A stretch of 64,000 bases of DNA, from positions 248,001 to 312,000 of the forward strand of contig OX365941.1 in the NCBI GenBank assembly GCA_947243795.1, read 5' to 3'. The notes below the pieces were generated by a model. The model searched no databases and was not told the origin of the DNA. It saw only the letters and a list, made by a program, of their open reading frames with translations. Shown here piece by piece: positions 40,171 through 49,097 of the stretch. Positions within the stretch are counted from its first letter, which is position 1; each line of letters opens with the position of its first letter. This stretch comes from Saccharomyces uvarum (lineage: Eukaryota; Ascomycota; Saccharomycetes; Saccharomycetales; Saccharomycetaceae). The translations under genes and the position numbers were made by a program.

Positions 40171-41799
40171 ATGGATACCAGCGCTGACTCTTCCACTAGC
40201 AAGTTTGTTCCTGAATATAGACGTACAAACTTTAAAAATAAAGGTAGATTTTCTGCTGAAGAACTTCGTCGTCGTAGAGATACACAACAAGTTGAACTCA
40301 GAAAAGCAAAGAGGGATGAAGCTTTAGCCAAGAGAAGGAACTTTGTTCCACCAACTGATGGTGCCGATTCCGATGAAGAGGACGAAAGCTCTATTTCTGC
40401 AGACCAACAATTTTACAGTCAGCTACAACAAGAATTACCACAAATGACTCAACAACTTAACTCTGATGATATGCAAGAACAATTGAGTGCTACTGTCAAA
40501 TTCAGACAAATTTTGTCTAGGGAACATCGTCCTCCAATTGATATCGTCATCCAAGCTGGTGTGGTTCCAAGATTAGTAGAATTCATGCGTGAAAACCAAC
40601 CAGAAATGCTACAATTGGAAGCAGCTTGGGCTTTGACCAACATTGCATCAGGTACATCTGCTCAAACAAAGGTCGTTGTTGATGCTGATGCTGTACCACT
40701 TTTCATTCAACTATTATATACCGGCTCCGTTGAAGTTAAAGAACAAGCTATTTGGGCTTTAGGTAACGTCGCTGGTGATTCTACCGATTATAGAGACTAT
40801 GTTCTACAATGCAACGCCATGGAGCCAATTCTAGGCCTTTTCAACTCTAATAAACCATCTTTGATTAGAACGGCTACTTGGACTCTATCCAATCTATGTC
40901 GAGGTAAAAAACCACAACCAGATTGGTCCGTCGTCTCACAAGCCTTACCAACTTTAGCAAAATTAATCTATTCAATGGACACTGAAACTTTAGTTGACGC
41001 TTGTTGGGCCATATCTTATCTATCCGATGGTCCACAAGAAGCTATTCAAGCTGTAATTGATGTTAGAATTCCAAAGAGATTGGTAGAATTACTAAGTCAC
41101 GAATCTACTTTAGTTCAAACCCCTGCTTTAAGAGCTGTAGGTAACATAGTTACTGGTAATGATTTACAGACTCAAGTGGTTATAAATGCCGGTGTCTTAT
41201 CTGCCCTAAGACTATTACTAAGCTCTCCAAAAGAAAATATTAAGAAAGAAGCATGTTGGACCATTTCAAATATTACGGCAGGAAACACTGAACAAATCCA
41301 AGCAGTCATTGATTCGAACTTAATTCCTCCATTAGTCAAACTGTTGGAAGTTGCAGAATATAAAACTAAGAAAGAAGCTTGTTGGGCCATTTCTAATGCC
41401 TCTTCAGGTGGTTTGCAAAGACCAGACATCATCAGGTACTTAGTATCTCAAGGTTGTATAAAACCGTTGTGCGATTTGCTAGAAATCGCTGATAACAGAA
41501 TCATCGAAGTTACTTTAGATGCTCTAGAGAATATCTTAAAGATGGGTGAAGCCGATAAAGAAGCTCGTGGTTTGAATATTAATGAAAATGCTGACTTTAT
41601 TGAAAAAGCCGGTGGTATGGAAAAGATTTTCAATTGTCAACAAAATGAAAACGATAAGATTTATGAAAAGGCATACAAGATCATTGAAACCTATTTCGGT
41701 GAAGAAGAGGATGCTGTAGATGAAACTATGGCTCCACAAAATGCCGGCAATACTTTCGGATTTGGTTCTAATGTCAACCAACAGTTCAATTTCAACTAA
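40171..41799 (+). CDS. SRP1: Srp1, importin (karyopherin) alpha
   Basis: Adaptor that binds classical nuclear localisation signals and links cargo to importin beta (Kap95); it also couples to proteasome function. The length of 542 equals the reference. The importin-beta-binding domain is at residues about 10-60 ([22 protein letters not shown] ... [12 protein letters not shown]). Ten armadillo repeats follow, with the NLS-binding Trp/Asn ladder visible as repeated [66 protein letters not shown]. The tail is acidic, then [14 protein letters not shown]. Substitutions relative to S. cerevisiae are few. Confidence 0.98.
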   Translation: MDTSADSSTSKFVPEYRRTNFKNKGRFSAEELRRRRDTQQVELRKAKRDEALAKRRNFVPPTDGADSDEEDESSISADQQFYSQLQQELPQMTQQLNSDDMQEQLSATVKFRQILSREHRPPIDIVIQAGVVPRLVEFMRENQPEMLQLEAAWALTNIASGTSAQTKVVVDADAVPLFIQLLYTGSVEVKEQAIWALGNVAGDSTDYRDYVLQCNAMEPILGLFNSNKPSLIRTATWTLSNLCRGKKPQPDWSVVSQALPTLAKLIYSMDTETLVDACWAISYLSDGPQEAIQAVIDVRIPKRLVELLSHESTLVQTPALRAVGNIVTGNDLQTQVVINAGVLSALRLLLSSPKENIKKEACWTISNITAGNTEQIQAVIDSNLIPPLVKLLEVAEYKTKKEACWAISNASSGGLQRPDIIRYLVSQGCIKPLCDLLEIADNRIIEVTLDALENILKMGEADKEARGLNINENADFIEKAGGMEKIFNCQQNENDKIYEKAYKIIETYFGEEEDAVDETMAPQNAGNTFGFGSNVNQQFNFN

Positions 41800-42254
41800 T
41801 TGAATGCGAAGAATAAGGTCAACTAAATCGCTTTTGTTATCAAACAAGTCTTTTATTTGATCTATTATTTTGAGTTTTCTTTCAACGTATATAAAGAATG
41901 CTTCTCAATTTTTTCAATTCGCAGCCTTACTACTATATCTAATGTATATATATATATATATATACATATATATGTATTTTCTTTTTCATATGTAAATGGC
42001 AAGTATAAACTAATATTTTTACTATCAAGGCTTTTTTTATGTTGCTGGTTTTGTTATAAGTATTTTTATACATCACTGAGTTTTCCATTTTTTTTGCGGA
42101 AAACGCCAAAAAGAGAAAAAATGTCAAGACACAAGGAAAACTAGGAATAACAACATAAACGTCTAGAATAGATAGTGAATTATAGTGTAAGGATTCAGTC
42201 CAAGACTTCTTAAACAACCAAGGGATTTTTTTCTTCCATATTTTAAATTCATGA
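41800..42254. promoter_or_regulatory. SRP1-KAR1 spacer with TA microsatellite
   Basis: A 455-base spacer with an (AT)n/ATATAC tract at about 41943-41973. It holds the SRP1 3' end and the KAR1 promoter; no named motif is clear. Confidence 0.5.
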
Positions 42255-43556
42255 ATGAATGTAACTTCTCCAAAAGACGAGAGTCATAGATTCTCTAAGA
42301 AGAATAGATTAAATACAAGTGGATCGCGATTCCACAAACTGAATGGGCATCCACAAGATATAAATGCATCCGAAGACCGCGATTCAATTGTTTCAAGTAA
42401 TACAACTTCAATAATGACAGATGATGTGTCCGATTATAATGGCGGCAGAAAATCGCATACCAATAACTCTGATTCCGATAGTGACGGGAACAACAATACC
42501 ATAAAGGAGCAAAACCGTAACAAAAGGGGCAATGACTACAATCCTTTCCACAGTGGCTCTGGCATTCACCAGCGGTATACGCAATTCACCAAAAAGAGAG
42601 AGTTTCAACCAACGTTTGCAGAAAATGAAAACGTGAGGCATCTGCCGAATGATGACAAAGCAAAGAGTGATGAAGACGATAATATCGAGAACGAACTTCA
42701 GTTTACACCGAGGATCAAAGAACCTAGTATACTCCGATCGAGTTTGTTAAAACAAAGAAACGAATCTCATACGCGTAATGCCATACCGAATGAACCGAAG
42801 ATTAAACCAACCGCCAATAACAAGAGCACCTCACAGAGGAAATCCAGTGCAGTGCTTCGCAAACAGCTCGGAACACCACTGCCGTTGCCCTATTTGAAAA
42901 ATTCCGGTGGCATTCCAACGTCTGCATTGCACAAAAATGAAGAAATGCTTACAGACGAAGTAGTTCTAAAGAAAAAAGAACTGATTGCATCCAAATGGCA
43001 CAGACTCCTCTTACACGACAAGAAAATAGTGGAAAAGAAGCTAGAAGGGTTGAGAGAGTATGAACGAAAAAGAATACCGACACAAGGAAGTGACGTCTCT
43101 AACCGTCACCAAGACGATTCATTCAAAGTATCGACGCCAACGAAGTCATATATCTCGTTGAATAGCACCTCGCTACCCCATATCACCGATATCAAGACCC
43201 CCACTAACATTTTCGAGGATGAGGGTAAAAGAGAAGCAAACAGAAATGTTTTACACTTTCAAGGGCAACAGAATTCATTCCAAAAATTACAGTCTGAGAT
43301 TGAAACAAACACAAAGAAACTTGACATGATTATAAATTTGTTGAAGGACGATACCGTCACAGGGGAAGAAAAAAAAGTGGCGGATGATACTAACGTAACT
43401 TTGGGACCGGGAAGTAACAAAGGGTGGTGGAAGGGCATGATGATGATTTGTAAAGAACTACGAAATATTACCAAAAAATACAAGGAATATTTCTTATGGA
43501 CAATTTGTATTTTAGTATTGTTGTATTGCAACATATATGTGTATTATAAATTCTAA
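42255..43556 (+). CDS. KAR1: Kar1, spindle pole body half-bridge protein
   Basis: Half-bridge component that anchors Cdc31 (centrin), acts in SPB duplication and, with Spc72 and Cik1-Kar3, in karyogamy. A C-terminal tail anchor is clear (residues about 413-431, FLWTICILVLLYCNIYVYY), inserting in the nuclear envelope. The Cdc31-binding helix is expected near residues 235-260; KKKELIASKWHRLLLHDKKIVEKKLEGLREYER is seen there. The length of 433 equals the reference, but the N-terminal half has diverged strongly. The start lies in ATGAATGAATG (42251-42261), three overlapping ATGs in different frames; only the middle one gives the Kar1 frame. Confidence 0.95.
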   Translation: MNVTSPKDESHRFSKKNRLNTSGSRFHKLNGHPQDINASEDRDSIVSSNTTSIMTDDVSDYNGGRKSHTNNSDSDSDGNNNTIKEQNRNKRGNDYNPFHSGSGIHQRYTQFTKKREFQPTFAENENVRHLPNDDKAKSDEDDNIENELQFTPRIKEPSILRSSLLKQRNESHTRNAIPNEPKIKPTANNKSTSQRKSSAVLRKQLGTPLPLPYLKNSGGIPTSALHKNEEMLTDEVVLKKKELIASKWHRLLLHDKKIVEKKLEGLREYERKRIPTQGSDVSNRHQDDSFKVSTPTKSYISLNSTSLPHITDIKTPTNIFEDEGKREANRNVLHFQGQQNSFQKLQSEIETNTKKLDMIINLLKDDTVTGEEKKVADDTNVTLGPGSNKGWWKGMMMICKELRNITKKYKEYFLWTICILVLLYCNIYVYYKF

Positions 43557-43771
43557 AAGCCGTATACGTAAATAGAAAAACATTAAATATCTATAATAAG
43601 GGCGAGTCGCTACGCTGCCGTTCTTTTCTATATATATTCGAACATATGCGTGTATGCTTTTTTAGAGACTGAAGCGAAGAAAAGGCGATGATGATGCCGT
43701 GACTTTTTGAAAATTAGTTATAGATAACATAGTATACAATAAACGCTTATGACAAGAAGGGCAATGAGAGT

Positions 43772-45055
43772 ATGGAGAATGGAGAATACAACAGTGCGAT
43801 AGATATAACTCCCTATTGTGATACTGGTGAAGTGTTTGAGGCCGACAGAATACGGGAAGTATGGGAAAGGGAAGATAAAGAATGGCTGCAACAGACCAAA
43901 AACAATGCCAGTGGGTATGCGTACCCGGCACTGGGACAATCGGCGTATGTTGGTGAGACAAGTGATGCTAGGATGGAAAAGAAGGTACTGTGTCAGGAAC
44001 TGTTTTGGTCATGCGACGGCACCTCGTTTGTTTCTGTACATAATGATTTTGGCATTAGGCTGTATTTAACACCGGAGGAGAACGATGAGGACAAGAAGAA
44101 CAAAAGGCTACTACTGCCGTTCAGTAGATTTTTCAAGAACCAATCCATTGTTTCGTGTGCAGTAGACCCATTTTACTCGCTTTATGACGAAGCATCTGGT
44201 GGAGTAGTCAACGACAAAATCGCGATTGGAAGCAAGAACTTCCCTTTGCAGCTGTACTCGGTAATGGACGGACAATGCCTTGCCACTTTCAACTCGACGA
44301 ACGAAATGAACGGAGAATACGAGACTGCGTACAGCGTGAAAATCGACGCCGAAGCGCACATCTATACCGGGTCGCACCGAAACAAAGTGGCCATATACGA
44401 CATGAACCGACGGGAAGCCGTGTGGGCACACCGCAGCAGCAAGAAAGCGAGCAGGGGAAGACACAGCATCATCTCGTGTTTTGAAGAGCAGCCTGCGGGA
44501 GGGTCCGCTCTTCCAAGAGGACCCTTGCTGTGCGGCAGCTACGCTAATGAAGTGTTCCTAGTGGACCCTCGTCACCAGCGGCTAATGGCGATGAGCCGCA
44601 GTGGCCAGACGGCAGCCATGGGTGTCATACAAATCCTCACTAGCGACAACGGGCGGTACGCGTATGTCGTCAGGCGCAACAGTGACAAGATCAGCGTTTA
44701 CGACCGGCGGGACCTGCAGCATGAGGTGAGCCTGCTGGCGCTACCCTTCCGCATCCGCCATGACTCAGCCAAGTTCAAAGCATGCGTGGATGCAGCACAC
44801 GGGCTGAGTATGGGTACGCCGTGGGGGAGCGTGCTGAATTGGGGCCACGACCTGGTGGAGTTTGGGGGAGTCTCCTCGCACCAGCGTGCTGAGGAACAGG
44901 CTGCAGCAGCGTCCATTCCGGCAGAATCAGAGTGGAATGCTGGCCCTGAATCCGAGGGTCTTGCCACGGTGGTCGTAAAGAGCTGTCCTGGTGAGCCCAG
45001 CCTCTTGGCACTGGCCCACGGGGGGACGATCTCACTGGGCAGGCTCAGCGGCTAA
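43772..45055 (+). CDS. SWT21: Swt21, WD-repeat spliceosome-associated protein
   Basis: Nuclear WD40-type protein reported to associate with early spliceosomes and Prp40; it is non-essential. The reference product starts at the residue equivalent to Met68 here (MEKKVLCQELFWSCDGTSFVSVHNDFGIR, ATG at 43973), giving 360 residues against about 357. The frame is open 67 codons further to an ATG at 43772 (427 residues) and the extra peptide looks protein-like (EADRIREVWEREDKEW). Propeller blades are visible as DGTSFVSVHNDFGIRLY and KVAIYD, and ISVYDRR. From about 44270 the DNA is unusually GC-rich and Ala/Gly/Arg-rich. Both starts remain possible. Confidence 0.9.
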   Translation: MENGEYNSAIDITPYCDTGEVFEADRIREVWEREDKEWLQQTKNNASGYAYPALGQSAYVGETSDARMEKKVLCQELFWSCDGTSFVSVHNDFGIRLYLTPEENDEDKKNKRLLLPFSRFFKNQSIVSCAVDPFYSLYDEASGGVVNDKIAIGSKNFPLQLYSVMDGQCLATFNSTNEMNGEYETAYSVKIDAEAHIYTGSHRNKVAIYDMNRREAVWAHRSSKKASRGRHSIISCFEEQPAGGSALPRGPLLCGSYANEVFLVDPRHQRLMAMSRSGQTAAMGVIQILTSDNGRYAYVVRRNSDKISVYDRRDLQHEVSLLALPFRIRHDSAKFKACVDAAHGLSMGTPWGSVLNWGHDLVEFGGVSSHQRAEEQAAAASIPAESEWNAGPESEGLATVVVKSCPGEPSLLALAHGGTISLGRLSG

Positions 45056-45478
45056 ACGGCCTGCCCGCAGGGGATCACCCGGCTGCGCTTTGCCGATGGA
45101 TGCGCAAAAGAAATGAGGGAGATTTGTTCCCCCAGACACCGCCCTCTATGTTCGCTCTTGCCTCATGCCGTCAAAAAATTTTTTTCGCATCGAAGAAATC
45201 CCCAAAAAGAAATGAAGAAAAAAAGAGTTCTTGTTTTATATAGCATCAGCACCATAGGTAAAACTTCCTTTTAGAGCATTGACAGAGCCCCACCCCCCCT
45301 CTTTTGTCTCTTTTGTAGAAGCTGATAGATACCGTATAGTGTACATAGGGGCATGCATAGAGTCTGAAGCTACATCTGTACTGTATTGCACATATAAAAC
45401 TTTAAAGGATAGTTTCACGGGATAATTGCCACATAGTGCCCGTAAATCCGTTCAACTGGAAACCCACAGCAACGAACG
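45056..45478. promoter_or_regulatory. SWT21-UBP10 spacer
   Basis: A 423-base spacer. The first 60 bases carry on the GC-rich composition of the SWT21 3' half, then the sequence returns to AT-rich near 45110. No named promoter element or RNA gene is seen. Confidence 0.5.
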
Positions 45479-47797
45479 ATGACTACTCAAGAATCGATCA
45501 AGCCTTTGGTCGACAGGATCTTATCGAATCCACTGCAGTTTAATGCTGCAATGATCTCTAAGAAATTAAAGAATAATAATGGTACTACCGCCGCGCCGCA
45601 AAATAGCTCGTACATCGTGATAGGGAAGCAGCATAACAATAGCAGTACTGGCGGTACCACTACTGCAACGACTAATGGCGACCAAGCACAACCAAATGCG
45701 TCGATGGAAGAGCCTAAAAAGGAAAAGAAGCCTGATGCCGCTCCCAAATCGATGGCCGAAGCTTTGTTACTATATACTTCTAAGAATAGTAACAGAGATG
45801 ATAATGTTACCGCTGTAAAAAGGCCAGCGGAGCTTTCTACGGAGCTTTCTACGGAACCTCCCACTTCTGCTTCTGCCTCGGAAGACGATAAAGAAGATGA
45901 GGAAGAGGAAGAGGACCATGAAGATGAGGAAGAAGGAGAAGTATTTCACGAGGCAAGAGATTATCTAGAGCCTGAAAATGCCCACTTAAAGGAAAATGAA
46001 GACGACAATGACGACGAGGATATTGGCGAAGACATTGGTGAGGACATTGGTGAGGACATTGGCTTGCCTATAGCTACCATTGATGGAGAGACGGAGAAGG
46101 ATACGCTTTCTGGCGCCAATGAAGTTGACGATGATGACGAAGACATGGATTATGATTCCACCGCCATGGAAAAGGAGCTCCCAGAAGAGGGAGAAAGTGA
46201 TTCTAGCTCTACAATTTCCGAAGACGAGAAAAAGGACCTACACAAGGATTTGGTAGAGGCTAATACAGAAAACGTAAACCAAGGCGAAACTAAAAAAAAC
46301 GAAGCGGAAGCAAGCCAAAAAGAAGAACAAGAACAAGAGGAAGAAGAAGAGCTAAAACATAAACCAAGATCAGTCACCCCACCAACTACCATATCAGATC
46401 TGTCAAACTTTTACCAGTTCAATGAAAATATTAATGATCACGGATCCTTGAATTCTAGTAGAATCATCAAGAATTGGGGTGACCAGTTCACTAATCTGAA
46501 ACCTCGTGGCCTTTTAAACCATGGTGTTACTTGCTATACAAATGCCGCAGTGCAGGCCATGTTGCATATCCCTTCCATCCAGCACTATCTGTTCGACATT
46601 CTTCTGGGAAAGTACGACAGCACCATCTCAAAAAGTTCCGTTTCTTACACTCTAGCTGAAACGAGTAAAAAAATGTGGTCGCCGATTTCGAAAAATCCCA
46701 AGAAAAGCCCTTCGGCCTCTTACATTAATCCGAAATATTTGATATCCAGATTAGATGATATCAACTGTATGATGAGCGAATGGCAGCAAGAAGATTCCCA
46801 TGAATATTTCATGTCATTGATGTCCAGATTACAAGAAGATTCTGTACCCAAGGGCCATAAGCTAATAGAATCGATAATATATGACGTCTTTGGCGGTCTT
46901 TTAAAGCAAATCGTCACTTGCAAATCTTGCGGCAGTATATCCAAAACGGAGCAACCCTTTTACGATCTATCGTTGCATTTAAAGGGTAAGAAGAAACTGG
47001 ATTCGAATTCAGATTTGTTGGATGGTAGTAATAGTAGTGCGTCCACCGCCAGCTCTGCCACTAACACGACTACTGCGCAATCACCAGCCTCTTCTGTAGC
47101 TCCGAATCTAAATAACACTATCCCAGACACCTCAGCCGGCAATCTAAGCTCAGTCAACCGTAGGTTTTCTATCGAGAAATCAATCAGAGATTTCTTCAAT
47201 CCTGAATTAATTAAGGTCGACAAGGAACAGAAGGGTTATGTTTGTGAAAAGTGTCACAAGACCACAAATGCTGTCAAGCACAACTCGATTTTAAGAGCAC
47301 CAGAGACTTTACTAGTACATTTGAAAAAATTTAGATTCAATGGCACTTCGTCATCCAAGATGAAGCAAGCTGTTTCATATCCGATGTTTTTAGACTTAAC
47401 AGAATACTGCGACGATAAGGATTTACCCGTCAAGTACCAACTATTAAGCGTGGTCGTCCATGAAGGTCGTTCTCTATCTTCTGGTCATTATATTGCTCAC
47501 TGTAAACAACCGGATGGTACTTGGGCTACTTACGATGATGAATACATTAATAAAATATCTGAAAGAGACGTGTTGAAAGAGCCTAATGCCTATTATCTCT
47601 TGTATACGAGGCTAACTCCCAAGGTGATTTCTTTGCCACTAGCAAAGTCTACCCTGACGGCTGACAATATTACTTCGTCCAAATCCAGACAAGAACAAGC
47701 ATCCAGCGAATCAAATAAACGTCCATTAAAGATTAACAATAAGAAAAATAATCGTAAAAAATGGAAAAAAAATAAGAAAAGGAAGTTCTCCAAATGA
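45479..47797 (+). CDS. UBP10: Ubp10 (Dot4), ubiquitin-specific protease
   Basis: Nuclear and nucleolar deubiquitinase that removes ubiquitin from H2B K123 at silent chromatin and from PCNA. An acidic N-terminal half includes a GEDI tandem repeat (IGEDIGEDIGEDIG, residues about 181-194). The USP domain starts at residue about 341 (KPRGLLNHGVTCYTNAAVQAM) with the catalytic Cys at 352. Zinc-binding pairs CKSCGS and CEKCHK are present. The His box is SSGHYIAHC with catalytic His670, followed by WATYDDE. The tail is lysine-rich (KINNKKNNRKKWKKNKKRK), a nuclear or nucleolar signal. The 772 residues compare with 792; the difference is in the low-complexity part. Confidence 0.96.
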   Translation: MTTQESIKPLVDRILSNPLQFNAAMISKKLKNNNGTTAAPQNSSYIVIGKQHNNSSTGGTTTATTNGDQAQPNASMEEPKKEKKPDAAPKSMAEALLLYTSKNSNRDDNVTAVKRPAELSTELSTEPPTSASASEDDKEDEEEEEDHEDEEEGEVFHEARDYLEPENAHLKENEDDNDDEDIGEDIGEDIGEDIGLPIATIDGETEKDTLSGANEVDDDDEDMDYDSTAMEKELPEEGESDSSSTISEDEKKDLHKDLVEANTENVNQGETKKNEAEASQKEEQEQEEEEELKHKPRSVTPPTTISDLSNFYQFNENINDHGSLNSSRIIKNWGDQFTNLKPRGLLNHGVTCYTNAAVQAMLHIPSIQHYLFDILLGKYDSTISKSSVSYTLAETSKKMWSPISKNPKKSPSASYINPKYLISRLDDINCMMSEWQQEDSHEYFMSLMSRLQEDSVPKGHKLIESIIYDVFGGLLKQIVTCKSCGSISKTEQPFYDLSLHLKGKKKLDSNSDLLDGSNSSASTASSATNTTTAQSPASSVAPNLNNTIPDTSAGNLSSVNRRFSIEKSIRDFFNPELIKVDKEQKGYVCEKCHKTTNAVKHNSILRAPETLLVHLKKFRFNGTSSSKMKQAVSYPMFLDLTEYCDDKDLPVKYQLLSVVVHEGRSLSSGHYIAHCKQPDGTWATYDDEYINKISERDVLKEPNAYYLLYTRLTPKVISLPLAKSTLTADNITSSKSRQEQASSESNKRPLKINNKKNNRKKWKKNKKRKFSK

Positions 47798-48151
47798 TAA
47801 ATCTGTTTTTGTTTTCTTTCCTTTTCTTTTTATACGCATTTTTATTAGCATTTTATTCTCATTTTTTCCACTTAACATATACATACAAGCATATATATGT
47901 ATATAAATAACCAGTCTTTATTGAAGTTATTATAAAGTAGGGGAAAGTCCAACCACAAAGTCACCTTTTATCTACAGTTTCCAAAATTATTACGAACATG
48001 CCAATTGCGCTTACCGCTAAATGGGAATAGTTCAAATCTTAAAACTTATATACATATTTACAGAATGATCAGTAAAACAAACAACAGGATGCCTTAAATA
48101 TTTACGTAGTAAGACAGTGCCATTTTTTCTTGATTATACTTTGATTTCCAA
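47798..48151. other. Convergent UBP10/MRPL19 spacer
   Basis: A 354-base region between two 3' ends. It has T-rich and TATATA-type sequence typical of yeast poly(A) signals on the UBP10 side and a Puf3-type site on the MRPL19 side. No gene is seen. Confidence 0.55.
48055..48062 (-). promoter_or_regulatory. Puf3 site in MRPL19 3' UTR
   Basis: TGTAAATA on the minus strand, about 90 bases after the MRPL19 stop, fits the Puf3 consensus TGTANATA. Puf3 binds mRNAs of nuclear-encoded mitochondrial ribosomal proteins and controls their localisation and decay. Confidence 0.65.
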
Positions 48152-48628
48152 TCAAGGCATGATTTTGATGCCCATACTTTTCGCAACGCCGATTATTGAC
48201 TTAACGATACCTTCCATCTCCAACAGGCTATGCATTTCGTCACTCTTTTTTATCTTGGCTATCTCGTAAACATGTTTCAACGATAATTCTCCCAAAATAC
48301 GAGGTGGTCCCTTAACGGGAGCACCAGTTAGTGTCGTACTCACATTAGGTTGTCCATGTCCCTTCTCCAATTTAAGAGCCTTTAATAACAAATAACCGGT
48401 GGGTGGAGATTTCATTTCAAATGTGAACGTCCTATCTGGTTTTATTGTAATTAGAACAGGAACTGGTACGCCCGGTTGATAATTTGCCGATCTTGCATTA
48501 AATTCCTTACAGAAGTCAATTGCTTTTATACCTTTGGAACCCAGCGCTGGCCCCACGGGTGGTGATGGTGCTGCTTGGCCTGCTCCTACTATCAGCTTCA
48601 CTATTATGTTTTTGGCTGCCTGTGACAT
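48152..48628 (-). CDS. MRPL19: Mitochondrial ribosomal protein uL11m
   Basis: Large-subunit protein of the mitochondrial ribosome, L11 family, at the GTPase-associated centre. The ATG at 48628 ([33 protein letters not shown]) gives 158 residues, the normal size. A longer frame begins at 48673 but lacks homology. The N-terminal domain holds the proline-rich [11 protein letters not shown] motif; the C-terminal rRNA-binding domain ends [20 protein letters not shown]. No long presequence is evident, as usual for this protein. Confidence 0.95.
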   Translation of the reverse strand: MSQAAKNIIVKLIVGAGQAAPSPPVGPALGSKGIKAIDFCKEFNARSANYQPGVPVPVLITIKPDRTFTFEMKSPPTGYLLLKALKLEKGHGQPNVSTTLTGAPVKGPPRILGELSLKHVYEIAKIKKSDEMHSLLEMEGIVKSIIGVAKSMGIKIMP

Positions 48629-49097
48629 TATGGATATCCAATCGATCTGTACAAGATACGACAGTCGAGACACAAAAACGAGAGTAAATTTGGAAGGCTT
48701 TGATATCGATCCAAATAGTTAAACTCTTTCTTCTTTTTGTTATAGTCTCATTATAAATTCAAGCGTCTCTGGCCGTGAAATTTCAAGGTACGTTATATTC
48801 AATAAATAAGTTGATGATTTATCGAAATTAATGGTTACCCGCATATACACAAGCATCAGAAGACGTGATCTCCCAATAAAGCACACCGATGACATATACA
48901 CTAAGCTTGCCGTATTTTGAAGAAAATAGTGAACTATAAAGAGGATATCTATCAATTTTGTCTTTTGCCAAAAATAGAAGGAAACGTAATAGGAATAAAT
49001 ATAGTAACGTGTCTTAACATATACTCAAACAACGTTGAAAAGAAATAAGCTTATATACAAATGCTTGAAAAATTGTAGAAGTCCAGACGCTTATTTG
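48629..49097. promoter_or_regulatory. MRPL19 promoter with Reb1 site
   Basis: A 469-base spacer between tandem minus-strand genes. An exact Reb1 core TTACCCG lies at 48835-48841, 207 bases upstream of the MRPL19 ATG. The remainder is AT-rich with no further motif. Confidence 0.55.

Noticed and set aside
48629-48673. Upstream extension of MRPL19 by 15 codons
   Set aside because: No similarity to the family, and the MSQAAKN start gives the normal 158 residues.
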